Shown: positions 9,366-19,879 of the stretch, piece after piece
How the letters are laid out: the number at the start of each line of letters is the position of its first letter
How positions within the stretch are numbered: position 1 is the stretch's first letter
Source: Chrysophaeum taylorii
Taxonomy: Eukaryota > Sar > Pelagophyceae > Pelagomonadales > Pelagomonadaceae
Direction: 5' to 3'
NCBI GenBank assembly: GCA_029834535.1
Contig: JAQMWT010000159.1
Coordinates: 24,656 to 88,655, forward strand
Length of the DNA stretch: 64,000 bases
The notes under the pieces: model-generated
What the model saw: the letters and a program-made list of their open reading frames with translations, nothing else
Database searches by the model: none
Told to the model about the DNA's origin: nothing
Translations under genes and position numbers: made by a program

Positions 9366-9979
9366 AACGGATATTTGCGGAAGGAAGCCGCGGTACCGCC
9401 CGAAAAGGTTCCGGCGGAGCCTTTGGCGCCTCCGCGCCGGCACCGTCTGCCGTCAGCCGTACGCGTACGCCGCGCGTCCGGTAATGGCGGCCGCGGTGTG
9501 GCACCCCGGACTTCCCGCGCCGCGTAGAAGGGCGATTCCGCGGCCTTCCGGCTCGAGGCTACGAGGTCGGACGCAAACCGGCCTCGGCGGGGTATGCTTT
9601 CTTACTTCTTTAATCTCAACTTGTTCCTGCGGCCGCGGACGGCAGGCGGCTTAGGGCCTGGGCTCGCAGGTATCCGGATTAGTCGGCGCTCGCGATGCGC
9701 GGCCGTTAGGCATCGGGGTCGAACTTGGTGTCGATCTGCGTTCGGAATTTGTGGAACTTTGGTCGCGTGATTGCAAAAGTCCACTTCTTGATTCCGTCGA
9801 GTTAAAACAGCGAGCTCTATGACGAGCTAATCTGAACGCGCTGATTGGTTCGTTTAGCTAGTCACACGTCGGCACCAGCCAATGAGAGGCCAGAATAGCT
9901 CGTCGCACGTCAGCATTTTGCGGCGCGTTGCTCGAGACTTTACGACGATCAAGCGACATCGACTCACAACTGACCGAAC
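9366..9979. other. GC-rich then CCAAT-containing spacer
   Basis: No gene is supported. A 60-codon minus-strand frame at 9602-9784 is open but unremarkable. Two CCAAT-box-like words in opposite directions, GATTGGTT near 9842 and CCAGCCAATGAG near 9876, lie 100-140 bases before the plus-strand ATG at 9980 and could be remains of its promoter. Confidence 0.3.
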
Positions 9980-11190
9980 GATGCCTCGGGGGAGGGATCT
10001 TCAGCAGCGAAAGCGCCGTACCAACAACGAAGAGATTGATCGCGACGAGCGTGCCGAGGAGGAGCGGGTAGCTCAAGCAACGCGACGCCGCGGAGGCTCG
10101 AAGGGGGGCCTTTTTCCAGCGGCGACCAGCCGCGAGGAAAGAGAGCCAAGTCCGTCAGGGACAACGGTGGAGTGCGTGACGAGGAGGACCAAGAGGACGA
10201 CACGTACACAAAGAGGTGATGTCAGAAGAAGAGCCGGTCAGGCCAACTCCTGGAAGTATCGACCGGGTTGACCTCTAAGGCGACGTGACCGACGTGAATC
10301 CGAGTAATTTGTGTGGACTCGGCGCCTTCGACCTGCAAGAGTACAGAGCTCTGGCATCGGGTTTTGTACCAACAGCACTCGATCGCGAAGGCGTCATCCC
10401 GGGCGAGCGAGCTCCTGCGCGGATGGACAATTATGTCTCGTTCTTCGGCTGACGGCGGTCGCTCTTGGCGCGCCCCAAGGAACTGTCCTCGGTCCTGCGG
10501 AAGCCGACACGACGCTCTGTTCGGTGCGAATGGGCGACTCGGTAGTCGACCTCTTGTTGGCCCTGTCGCACTACTGGGATGGGCTTTGCGTCGCGGCTTC
10601 GGAACCGCCCCCTTGGTTTCGGATCGTACGCCGTGCGGATTTCGCCGACGACGTGATGCGCAGTCTTATCGACGACGAGCAAATGACGTAATGCGCACGC
10701 CGACGGCAGAACGAGGTGGGCGACGGGCACTGTGGCTACCGTACCGTAGCGTGCGGCCGGTTCTCCTGAAGCGCGGTTTATTTTTGCGTCGACTCAATCA
10801 CTGCCGCGCAAATACGTCGAGATGGCCCGGTTGCAAGATGATTGGAGGACAACCCTGACGCCATCGTCAAGCTGTCACTCGACCCCAAATTTGCGGAGCA
10901 CCTTGCAAGGAGGCTGTCGGATCTTCGTGGACCCGTCGCGACTGCACTCAGCCCTGCTGTAGACCGCCACTACTGGTTTGGCGGTACCGACTCGATGGAC
11001 GGTCTAGTCCCAGGCCAATGTTTTTTACTCGACTTCGCTTTTGGACATCACTGTTCGGAGATTCGACGCTGATGGGACCTTCGAAGACATGCCGTACAGT
11101 CGCTGCACACCGAGTCGGGAAGACCTGATATTTGAACACGACGGCTGAGTTCATTACGCATCCTGGGTAAGCGTCGTCGAACTCGAGCAG
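9980..11190 (+). pseudogene. Broken unknown ORF, probably of a mobile element
   Basis: It starts M-P-R-G-R-D-L-Q-Q-R-K-R-R-T with a strongly charged, R/E-rich first 100 residues. Protein-like sequence then jumps frames: EEPVRPTPGSID, a stop, then NLCGLGAFDLQEYRALASGF, a further shift to DSVVDLLLALSHYWDGLCVA, and near 11060 RRFDADGTFEDMPYSRCTPS. At least three frame changes and several stops are needed. The charged N-terminus and the length resemble transposase or gag-type ORFs, but I see no diagnostic motif. A spliced host gene is less likely, because GT-AG boundaries do not join these blocks cleanly. Confidence 0.35.
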
Positions 11191-11569
11191 GCTGCCATCA
11201 CAGTACATAGATGATGCTACCCGCAGCCTGGTTATTTATTTATGCGCTCGCAACGACCGACACTTAGTGCTAATTCTCGCGCTTGCCGCATTGGCTGGAG
11301 ACAGATAGTGCGCAAGCTAGATAGGGCACGAGAAAGCGAGGTACGAGCTCGACCCATCAGCGTCGAGGACGAACTTCCTTCTCCTTTCTTTTTGCATACC
11401 AAAACTATAAGATTTTTCTAGAGCTCGCGCTATAAAATAAAAGCCGAGTCGCCCTTCGATGTAGTTGGCTTTCATGCCCTTCGCCGGTTCGAAGGTCCTG
11501 GGCATCGGACTCGATGGGCTCTTTTGCTTTGTGTAGACTACTTGCTCCAGCTGCGGCTTGGACGCGGCC

Positions 11570-11835
11570 GTCCCGGAGTGAGACGGTGCCTGCTCGCCAC
11601 CCGGACTGGCCGGTTAGCACCGGAAAGTCTGCGCTGGGATGGGGTTCGCTCGGTTGTTGGGTAGAACGCGACGGACGGGCCGATTATTCGTGGACCACCA
11701 AAACGTACTCGTCCCAATAACTGTGTGATTTTGAACAAAAGAAGATTTTCCTCTTGTGATCCTGGACCGGCACCTGCCGGTCCAGCCTGGCTCCGTTGCT
11801 CAGGAGAGGCCTGAACCTACTTTAGTTAGTTAGTT
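11570..11835 (+). mobile_element. Retroposon 3' end with TTAG-type tail (copy 2)
   Basis: The body contains GGTGCCTGCTCGCC and GGCCGGTTAGCACCGG, followed by peptide-like KSALGWGSLG. It ends with a strong stem-loop (GGACCGGCACCTGCCGGTCC, 11763-11782) and TTTAGTTAGTTAGTTG. The inverted copy at 32150-32480 shows the same order, including the hairpin and the ATTTTCCTCT segment. A 3' hairpin followed by a short simple-repeat tail is a common layout of non-LTR retrotransposon and SINE 3' ends. Confidence 0.55.
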
Positions 11836-11837
11836 GT

Positions 11838-12549
11838 AGACCGCCGCGAGGTACCGGCGTGTGAGGCCGAGAAGACCTGTTGGCGAGGGCGCGTTTTTTT
11901 GGCTAGTTTCCGCGTCCAACGATTCCATTCCTTTGATTTCGGCATTTTCCATTAAAAATCTGACCCACTTGAGCTGGCAACGTGTCCTGTCCTGGCGTTT
12001 CACGGTGGAAGGCGAGGATTTTCCCCAGCCACCCGACGACGACTTCCACGGCGGTGTCGCCACTGAGGTTGTCGAGGGCTGATGAGGGTGTTTGACCGGA
12101 AGACACGAGCTCGTCGTCGACTGTGATCGGCGTTGGAAGAGCGAGCGACCGCGGGGGTGCAAGCCGCGACGACGTAGGGTGGGAGAGGGCTTGGAGATTG
12201 CATGACCAAAGGCGGCATGAGTGCCGAAAGCGCGGGCGGGGGCATGACAACGACGGTGTGGTGCGGGGGCTGGTACGTTCACGATCGGCTCGGGCTGAGG
12301 CACGACAGGGGCCGGGAACGACGCCATTGCCTTCGCGGGAGGCAGCGGCGGAGGCGGCGGCGGCGGAACGATGGGGCTGTGCGCTGCTGGAGGCTGCAGG
12401 AGTGGCTGCTCCGGTGGCTGGATTGGCTGCAGCTGCGGTGGTTGGGCCGGCTGCGCGACTCCTACGCGATCGAGCAGGCTTTCAACCGTCGTCGTCAGCT
12501 GATCGACCGTTCGACAGAGGTCGCGGACTTCGTCGCGGTGACGATTCAT
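11838..12549 (-). pseudogene. Proline-rich ORF with N-terminal coil, gag-like, uncertain
   Basis: A minus-strand frame starts at ATG 12547-12549 and stays open for 239 codons. Residues 1-30 (R-D-L-C-R-T-V-D-Q-L-T-T-T-V-E-S-L-L) look like a short coiled coil. Residues 33-100 are almost pure P/Q/A. In the second half another frame reads more naturally (DNLSGDTAVEVVVGWLGKIL), suggesting a frameshift near 12240. Coil plus proline-rich linker recalls retrotransposon gag proteins, but no zinc knuckle is seen. It could be a host protein fragment. Confidence 0.3.
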
Positions 12550-12695
12550 CTCACTATCCTCGTCGCCTGGGACCCAGCACGGCCTGTGAGGTGAAGGTTG
12601 GCCTCGTCGAATGCAGCGCGAATTTTTTTTTCGCGGCTCCGTTGGCGGAGGACGGGCGCGCCGTACAGCGTAGGAAAGACATGCTTGACGGCGTC

Positions 12696-13600
12696 TCAGA
12701 GCTCTAAGTTAACGAACGGGAAATAAAAGCCTTCCTGCCGCTCGGTGTAGTACGTGACGATGCCGGCGAAGGCGGCCGTGATGAGGCTCCCGAGCTTTCC
12801 GTCGCGCCGGTAGCTCGTCGGGGTCGACGCCAAAAGCGAGGATGACGTCGACGGATACCGGCGCGGGACCGCGGGGTATTTGGCCCCACTCGGCTCGCGC
12901 CAGCCCGCGAGGATGATTGCGCGGGCATATGATATGGCAGTGCAAATTGCGGCAGTATTCGAAGAATGCTGATTCAGAGCAAAGCTCACCTTTTTTGTTT
13001 TCGCAGTGCTCGAAGACCAAAGAGCTCGTCTCGCGGAGGACACCGTTGCGGAAGCTAGCCGTGGAGACGCCGTCGGGAAGCTGGTCGTCGTCGCCAACAA
13101 TGGCGACGTCAGCGAAGCTGCGTACACGTTGGGTCGCCGTCGGGGAACGCGGCAACAGGTCCTTGACGTAGCGCCCGATCCTCTTCGCGTCGGTGCAGAG
13201 GAGGTCGGGGGAGAGCCAACGAGCGCCGCCGTCCTCCTGGATCTCGAGGCGATTAAGGACCACGTTGTCCGCGAAGGACGTAAGAATGCAGTGGTCCCAC
13301 CCGTTCCCCGCAATCCAGGCAGTGAACTTGCTCTCGGAGAGTGCGGCAACGTGATGAACCACGAACCTTGAACCCGACGTCGAAGCGCCGCACGCTTCCT
13401 AGCGCCATCCACCTTAGCTCGCTCGATCAAGCCTATCCAGAGGGGCCGTGGATCACGTGGAAACATCCATACCGCCGAAGGGTCCGGCCACCTTTGCCGA
13501 AAAGCATTGAAACGCCTGTTCGCTCGATCTCGATCCGCAGACATTCCTGAGCTCCCGATGTTTCGGGCGCCGCTCATGATTTGATCTACTACGCGTCTCT
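12696..13600 (-). pseudogene. Unknown minus-strand coding remnant
   Basis: One frame (13362 to 12709) reads WIAGNGWDHCILTSFADNVV, RFLEIQEDGGARW-like and SFADVAIVGDDDQLPDGVST with good codon bias. Near the end another frame becomes the protein-like one (LITAAFAGIVTYYTERQEGFYFP). A related string, AIQAAFASIITYYEGR, occurs on the opposite strand near 14200, so this family is represented twice in inverted orientation. I do not recognise it. Mobile-element origin is inferred from duplication and decay. Confidence 0.35.
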
Positions 13601-13639
13601 CTCGCTCTCTGCCCTCGGACCGTCGCGCGCGCAGTTATG

Positions 13640-14290
13640 AAGGTGTTGTGACGTCGTCGACGACTTGCGACCAAGTCATCGCGAGCAGAGGGGCTCGACC
13701 AGAAACCCGCGGGTCAGCCACGAGCGGCAAGTACTTCGCGCGGGCGGTGGAGCACGGGCACTTCTTTCCCATCATCGAGTGCTGCGAGCAGAATGGCTCG
13801 GCGGACGCCAACTTCTTCTTGCCCGGGACTCCGCCATCATCTGCGCTGGGCATCAAGTCGAATGTCGGGCCGAGGAGGCCCTTCGTAACGACATCTGCGC
13901 CGGTGGCTTCCGGCCCGGCGCCATCAACATAATCGCGTCGAAGATTCCCGAGTACTTCGTCGCCGGCAATACCAGAATCAGCGCCCACAGCAGCTCGTAC
14001 GACCCCGAGAAGTTGGTGTTATCATGACGCCGTGGCTGGCTGGCTCGCTGTTTTTTACCCCTGGGGCCATCTCGGGAATCGTCCCGCCCCCGCGGACTTT
14101 GAGGGCCTCTGCGTGTTGGTCGGCGGTTTTCGAGCTCGGCCAAGGATCGGCGAGCACTTCTACGTCATCGCGCCATACATACCAGCGAGGAGGCTTCTGT
14201 CTGCCGGCGATCCAAGCCGCGTTCGCGAGCATCATCACGTACTACGAGGGTCGGCGAGTCTGGCGAGAACTACGCTCCTGGTGGATTGGA
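13640..14290 (+). pseudogene. Unknown plus-strand coding remnant related to the 12.7-kb fragment
   Basis: Protein-like strings in changing frames include RDSAIICAGHQVECRAEEAL, GAINIIASKIPEYFVAGNTR followed by ISAHSSSYDPEKLV, and near the end AIQAAFASIITYYEGRR. The last resembles the end of the minus-strand remnant to its left. Frameshifts and a stop at about 14025 break it. Minus-strand frames here are also open, so strand choice rests on the shared peptide and codon use. Confidence 0.3.
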
Positions 14291-14864
14291 TAGCCCCCTT
14301 CGACCGCGGGCCCGGCAGCCGACGCGATATTCCGAGCCTAGCGGTCCACCAACTAAGCGCGGCATTGACGACTCGAAGCCCGTCGTCCAGGCTAACCGGC
14401 GGTTTCGAGCACAAACCATCGCTGAAGGAGGTGGTGACGTCGCGCCGGGAGATGGGAAACTCGGAAGAGCGCTTTTAAGACGCGACGCGTCGTCTAGGGT
14501 TAGCTCGCGCAGCGGCGGTGGCAGTGGACGTGGCTCGCCTGGAGGCGGCGGCTCAGCACGGTCGTGTCTTGAACCCCGCTCCGGCACCTGCAATGGACAT
14601 CTCGCAGGTGAGCGTTCCGCCTCTCGCCCGCGCTTGCTGTCTCTCCGCCTCGGATCGAGACTCGGGCATCGAAAGGCCGACGACGCGGGTTCGGGAATGC
14701 GACAAGAATGGCAACAAGCAGCGGAGCGCCAGGCCATGGAGGTTGGCAGCATCATCTGCGAGCAGCTGGAGTCGCTTCTTCCTAAGATGCAAGACCTCGA
14801 GAGAGCGCCTGCTCGGTCAAAGACGCGTCAAAAGAAACGATCCCGCACACTGGCCTTGACCTGA
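14286..14864 (+). CDS. Uncharacterised Gly/Ser/Arg-rich ORF, possibly gag-like
   Basis: 192 codons run from ATG 14286 to TGA. The first 110 residues are low-complexity G/S/R/P. Residues 130-175 form an amphipathic region (M-R-Q-E-W-Q-Q-A-A-E-R-Q-A-M-E-V-G-S-I-I-C-E-Q-L) that could be a coiled coil. The C-terminus is basic. It overlaps the end of the preceding remnant. Low-complexity linker plus coil is compatible with a retroelement gag or a random open frame in GC-rich DNA. Confidence 0.25.
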   Translation: MDSPLRPRARQPTRYSEPSGPPTKRGIDDSKPVVQANRRFRAQTIAEGGGDVAPGDGKLGRALLRRDASSRVSSRSGGGSGRGSPGGGGSARSCLEPRSGTCNGHLAGERSASRPRLLSLRLGSRLGHRKADDAGSGMRQEWQQAAERQAMEVGSIICEQLESLLPKMQDLERAPARSKTRQKKRSRTLALT

Positions 14865-15297
14865 CTTCCTTCCAGAAGACTTCCGGGAACGTGGCGCGCC
14901 GCGAAGTATTCTTGCTCGGCCCGCTCCAGAGCCGCGGCGCTCGGGATCCTCGGCGTCATCCTTCTCTCCCTCCCTCCCTCCTCCGAGGCGGAGCGAACCC
15001 CCGTCGAGCAAGAGCCCGAGGAGTCTTTACGTTAGTTATAGGGGGGTGGTGGTTGTGTTGGCACTGGAGGGAGGGAGGCTCCCGTTGATATTGGTCTGAC
15101 CTCGGCAGAGTACATGGTGGAGCGAGCGACAAGAGAGCCAAACGCCCGCCCGGCCTAGTAGCCGGCGGCCTGGGATCAGGGCAGTGAGAGCAGCCACCGC
15201 CGCGAGTCCCATCCTCGAGGCCTCTGTTTCTTCACCTGGAGCCTCGCATTGGGAAGCGGGATTACGATTTTGAGTGAATTAATTATTTGTACATTGG
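14865..15297. other. Intergenic, 3' of the SNARE gene
   Basis: No coding signal is visible. Short purine/pyrimidine tracts (CCCTCCCTCC near 14970, GGAGGGAGG near 15068) could pair to form a hairpin about 80 bases across. The last 40 bases before the SNARE stop are AT-rich and probably hold its 3' UTR. Confidence 0.3.
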
Positions 15298-16015
15298 CTA
15301 CCCGATGGACGGGTTGTCTTTTTTGGAGTCGTTCGTATTGATCCCCTTGCCGGTAAAAACGACGTAGACGATAACGACGAAGAATGCGACAAAGTTGAGA
15401 AAGGCAAGGATCTGTATCATTCTATCCCCGAGCATCCGCTTCGTGAAGTTCCTGATGAGTTTGTCGGCCCTCGCCAGGTTGTCCTCGATGCGAGTCACGT
15501 CGTCGGAAATTTTTGTCAGTTGCTCGCGTTGCCTTTGCTGCTCGGACAGCGTCGATTCGCCGACCTCTCGAGACGCCTCCACAAGCTTCAAGGTCCGCCC
15601 GAGGGATTCCTCCGTCTGGTCCTGAAGCCGGTCGGCTGCCTCTAAGTAATCGAGGTTTCCATTTCCGGAGGAGACTTCGTGAGCCGCCGCCCCCTCGAGC
15701 AGCCTTGCCCGCGAGATCGCCGCCTCCACCTCCTCGCACTGCGCGTCGAGCGCTGCCATCTTCGACCCGTACTGCGCCTTGACCTCCCTGTCGCGCACCA
15801 GCCGCAGCTCCAAAGCGAACGACTTCTTTTTCGTCCTGGATTCGACAAGTCGCGCGTCCAAAGTCACTCGCTCGCTCGCTCACTCACCGAGCATTCTTCA
15901 ACGCGCTCTCGCACCTCTCGATCCCTTCTGCCCCTGTCGATTTCTCGAGGCTCTTCGCCTCCTGCACAGCCTCGCTGTACCTCTCGCACCAATAATCCAC
16001 GTCCGAAGATGCCAT
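15298..16015 (-). CDS. Qb-SNARE protein (NPSN/Vti1-like), two exons
   Basis: Exon 1 runs from ATG 16013-16015 to 15888 and exon 2 from 15835 to the TAG at 15298. The spliced protein has 221 residues, the usual size for Vti1 and novel plant SNAREs. Residues 1-100 are the N-terminal Habc-type helical region. The SNARE motif spans about 115-175, with the central glutamine probably at Q145 in the R-Q-R-E-Q-L context typical of Qb SNAREs. A single C-terminal membrane anchor lies at about 183-203 (I-L-A-F-L-N-F-V-A-F-F-V-V-I-V-Y-V-V-F), followed by a short luminal tail. It would pair with Qa, Qc and R SNAREs in endomembrane fusion. The sequence after the motif (A-D-K-L-I-R-N-F-T-K-R-M) looks nearer NPSN than Vti1, so the subfamily is uncertain. 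Confidence 0.85.
15836..15887 (-). other. 52-nt GT-AG intron of the Qb-SNARE gene
   Basis: The donor is GTGAGT and the acceptor AATCCAG. The intron lies after the second base of an arginine codon. Reading through without splicing meets a stop at once, while splicing joins KNA-R-TKKKSFALEL in frame. The interior holds (GAGC)n. Other AG sites give introns that are too short or break the frame. Confidence 0.75.
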
Positions 16016-16096
16016 CTTTGACGATGGATGGTTGGTTGGTTGTGTTTGACCCAAGCCGACCTTCATTACCCTCGCCTTTTCCCAACAATGGGCTGG

Positions 16097-16170
16097 GTGA
16101 CGTCACGTGACGTGACGTGACGTGACGTGACGTGACGTGACGTGACGTGACGTGACGTGACGTGACGTGA
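16097..16170. repeat. (CGTGA)13 pentanucleotide array upstream of the SNARE gene
   Basis: Thirteen perfect CGTGA copies occupy 16106-16170, preceded by GTGACGTCA. They lie 91-155 bases before the SNARE start codon, in the expected 5' UTR or promoter. Each junction creates TGACGTGA, an ACGT-core bZIP-type site, and the first unit makes TGACGTCACGTG, a CRE fused to an E-box. Regulatory function is inferred from position and motif only. Confidence 0.8.
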
Positions 16171-17689
16171 CTCTAGAGCGTTAATAGCCCTTGAGACATC
16201 GACGGACGGATGGCAACTACGACAACGTGAAATGCCACGAGTCGGCAGGCCCGTGCGTGCGTGCCACCGTCCGGTTGGAGAATCGCGACGCAGCAACAGT
16301 TCCATCTGTTGGATACCACAACCACCACCAACCGCCAACAACAACAACAACAACAACAACAACGGCGAGCCTGGCTAGCACTTTGACGAAAGCAGCGCTC
16401 AAAGGGAGAACCTCGAGGACTACCACGTCCTCGACAACACGTGGCATCTGCGAGTGTTGTTGTTGGTTGGACACTTCGCTGCTGTCGATGCTCGCCAGGA
16501 CTCTTTTACGCGCCCAGCGTGCCTCGCGGATGTGTGAGGACTTCTTCTTCTTCTCGGATTGAAAAAATCAAATCCGCGCAGATCCGAAGGAAGTTTCGCG
16601 TCCACGACAGCTCCTCGAGACTTGGCTGCACACTGCAAGACCCACGGTGGACTGCGAGCCCGCAGCGACTGCCCCAAGGTTGCGGCCGGTCCCGACCGAG
16701 CGCGTGCCCTGGAGTCCGCGATTCGACACCACGTCGACGCGCTCGAGCAAGAGACACCGGGGCCTTCTTCAAAGGAAAGCGCTTTTATTTGGTCCCGCTT
16801 CAACCAATCCGACCCTGCTGTCTGGAGCCTTTTTTCGAAAGCCCGCGCTGCGCAATACCCAGTCGGGCTCGCGGCGATGTGGAGGCTCGAGGTCGAACCT
16901 TTGAACGAACGAACAGGCTCCCTGCGGCGAAGACGAAGCAGCATCTCGTGTCGATGAATAACCATTTTTTTGGGGGGTATTTTGGACGCGAGCGGTGGTG
17001 TAGCAATCGGCGAACGCGCGAGCACTCGTACAAGACGACGCGATCATCGAGATCTTTGCGCCATTCGGCAAAATCCAAAACACGATTAATTGCCTGTGAC
17101 TAATCTCGACATCGCACATGACGCTCGAAGGCGAGGCCACTTCGAGCCGGCCAACTCGCGCGTCAAGAACCGTTCCGTCCTCGGGATGCGCGTAGCACTC
17201 CCGACGAGCCTCTGGATTGTGAGACTGCCGACCACGTCAGTGGGCCAAAGAGCGTCATGGCCATCATCGAGGATCCCGTGAATGGCAAGGTGTCGGCCAA
17301 GGTCACGCCCCTCTTCAACTGGTGCCTACGTTGCCGCGGTCCGAGCTGTCGCTAAAGGCGCAGACACCAATTTTCTCGCAATGGACGGATCCCCCTAGAG
17401 CATGCGCGGCGTGCACCGCGTGCGCACGGCGTTGAGTGCCGGGACCTCTTCGAACTGCGGGTGGTCCGTCAGAAGACGCGGGTCGTTTGCCGCTCTGCCT
17501 TCAGCGTTCCGTCCATCTCGCGGTCGCGTCGCGCGCTTCAAGTTCGCGTGCACCTTGGATCACCTCGGCAGCACCTTGGACGAGGCCCCAAATTCTCCGT
17601 CTAACCACCCTGAACAACCGAAGGCTCCTCCTTCGGCAGCTAAGCTCCTGGATGGCGACCTCCACTCGGCCCCCGACGCGCACGATCTG
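16171..17689. other. Gene-poor stretch with (AAC)n and an RRM-like trace
   Basis: An (AAC)n tract of about nine copies lies near 16336-16363. Several frames are open for 60-200 codons on both strands, but none keeps good codon use. Near 17025-17095 the plus strand reads QDDAIIEIFAPFGKIQNTI, which fits helix 1 to strand 2 of an RRM domain, then meets a stop. No RNP1 or RNP2 block is found nearby. I treat it as a degraded exon at best. Confidence 0.3.
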
Positions 17690-18215
17690 CCGCCGCGGTT
17701 GCCCGAGTATCGGGGCGAGGACATCGGCGAGAGCAGCTGCTTTGTCGCCCGCAACAACGAGTCCGAGTTCATCGCCAAGAAGACATCGTCTTCGGGTAGC
17801 GAATATGATGTGTGTCGGCGACTGCTCGAGCTCCAAGATGTCGGCGTGAATTCGGGCTGTCCTCGGCATCGTTCCCAACCGCGAACGCGACGCCCCTGAA
17901 GTTTGTTGCGTGATTTCAACCGTATCCAGCTCGTCGCGGGCGGTCGCGTTCGAACAGCTCCGGACACAACGAAACGATTGTCTGATACAAAGCAAGTTTT
18001 TGCAGCTCGACACCGAAGTCAAAGAGGCCGGCGCTTCGTAGGTGCAACTCTTGGTCGAGGCAATTTTACTTTGCAAAAAGGACGAAGTGCTCGTGACGAA
18101 GAACCGTAGGGAGCCGTACGTGTCAATGTCGTGCACGCGCATCGTCACGACGCTGCGTGTTGTTGGCCGCGACATCGCTGCAGAGTACCGGGAGATCGCT
18201 CGCTCGCTCGCTCGC
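17690..18215 (+). pseudogene. Degraded ORF with kinase-N-lobe-like sequence
   Basis: The plus strand reads ESSCFVARNNESEFIAKKTS followed by S-S-G-S-E-Y-D-V-C-R-R-L-L-E-L. After a frame change near 17845 it reads LGIVPNRERDAPEVCCVIST, then a stop at about 18041, and VQLLVEAILLCKKDEVLVTK. The spacing of F-V-A, I-A-K-K, a glutamate-containing helix and a later beta-like stretch resembles a protein-kinase N-lobe. No HRD or DFG motif is present. A 250-codon minus-strand frame across the same DNA is probably its shadow. It ends at a (CGCT)n tract, 18196-18217. Confidence 0.25.
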
Positions 18216-18217
18216 TG

Positions 18218-18696
18218 ACTACGACGAGAAACCTCTCGAACATATCTCATCACGCCGAGCGCTTCGGAAGCTGCGTGACGCGAGCCTTTCCACCCTTGTT
18301 TTTCTCAGCAACTTGCCCCTACTCCTCCCTCTGCGATATTGATCTTGATGTCCTATGTATCGAATAAAAGTCGGGACGCGGCGCGAGCACCTTAACATCA
18401 ACAAAAACAAGAGCCTCACCGCGCTCTAAGGAGAAAACAATTTCGCGTGGGTCCGTCGAAGTAGATCTCTCGCCGACGTTGTCGTCGTGGCCCAAGACGT
18501 CGAGTTTTTTTTTTCTCGACGGTGAAGCTCGCGACTTAGAGGCGGGCAAAATGGAAATACCGTGCGGCGTTCAAAACATGCTTGGCTTGACACCATACAT
18601 CGGAGGAAGGACGCGGGGGAGTCCAGTTTCTGATTGCCGGCTCATTAATTAATGACGCGCCGATTATATTTGCGCTTTGTAATCCGGCCCTCCGCC
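18218..18696. other. Intergenic; nothing supported
   Basis: Open frames are short and lack coding bias. An AATAAA word lies near 18362 on the plus strand. Confidence 0.3.
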
Positions 18697-19275
18697 TTAA
18701 GAACCCACTCTCGAGCGACTGGGTCTCGCGCGGGCTTGGCCGACAGCCGTCATCCAATGCGGGAGCGTCGCAGGATCGAGGAAAACACCATGCGCCATAA
18801 CGTGGTCCGCCAGCGAGGTCACATTGATCTTCTCGAAGACGATGTGGACACACCCCCTCGGCTTGCACATGCCATGGTGCGACTCGTCGAGTCTCGAGTG
18901 TGCGCGCGCCTGGCAGATCGGTCGACGCGGACGCCGGACAGCACGCGGGTCGGGACACACGAGGCCAACGCACTTCTCGAGTCCGAGGCACCCGTCAATT
19001 GCCTGCTCGGCATACATCGTGCATTGCCCGCGGAATGGCGGGGGCGTGATGCAGAAGCGGTCGTCGCTCGGCAAATCACTCGAGACGCTGTGCGGATTCG
19101 TCGCGACGACGGCGCGGTACGACACTGCAGACACACACCAAGAGGGCCACAGAACAGCAGACAACCAACGCATCGCAAAGCCTACAACGCTGGCTCGACA
19201 CCGAACGCCCGACCAAAAGACTCCATCAAGCTCGAGGGTAAGTATCGAAACGCGGCCGTGGTCTCTATTTGACAT
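18697..19275 (-). pseudogene. Zinc-finger-like transposon remnant, possibly MULE-type
   Basis: A minus-strand frame of 192 codons contains C-L-G-L-E-K-C-V-G-L-V-C-P-D-P-R, then M-C-K-P-R-G-C-V-H-I-V-F-E-K and later L-A-D-H-V-M-A-H-G. The C-x-G...C-P, C-x-x-x-G-C and H-x-x-x-H spacing resembles the WRKY/GCM1-type zinc finger at the N-terminus of Mutator-like transposases. No catalytic DDE region follows. The frame lacks a convincing start and abuts the tandem array. The assignment is tentative. Confidence 0.3.
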
Positions 19276-19879
19276 TCACATCAAAAAGCAGCACCCGACG
19301 ACCTCATCTCCGACAGCATATAGGGCACCTCGGACGATGTCATGAAGCACAGCGAGCTTGCGGTCGCACGGTGTTTATCTGGCCTCGAGTCGACCCCTCG
19401 ATACATGCAGTCGCTCGTGTGCCTTCTCTGACTGCACCGGAGCCTCCTGTCTCTACACAATGTCAATCACCAATTGGACACCATCTCACGCCAATAGCAG
19501 GGTCGCTCTGCCCGCCGCGTCGGCAGTCTCGTTGGCCTGCCGGCGAGGACGACGACCTCCCCACTGCCGGCCTGTCGATTTCGGCTGCGTCACCTCCCCT
19601 CCGCGTGACGTGGTTTTCAAGACCACCAAGAACAAAATAAAGGACAAAGGCATGGCAGGCGTCCTCCTAGGAAACATCTCCAACATTCAATTTTGGGCTT
19701 GTCGTCACCAACGGATCGGAGCGTCGTCGCGATAGGGTCTTTGATTTATAGCCAAGTGCTTAGTGGGAGGTGATTATTAGGGTCGCTCGATTTGAAGGGA
19801 GCACGTTCAAAATTTCAAATACATCACAACACCACCCAAACTCAGCTTTAAGTGTTTGAACGTCAACACCAAGCACACG

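Noticed and set aside
16420-17025. 201-codon minus-strand frame.
   Set aside because: Compositionally driven, no motif, poor codon bias, and overlapping plus-strand frames are equally long.
17501-18253. 250-codon minus-strand frame.
   Set aside because: The plus strand carries the more protein-like sequence and better codon use. The minus frame lacks recognisable motifs and is likely a shadow.
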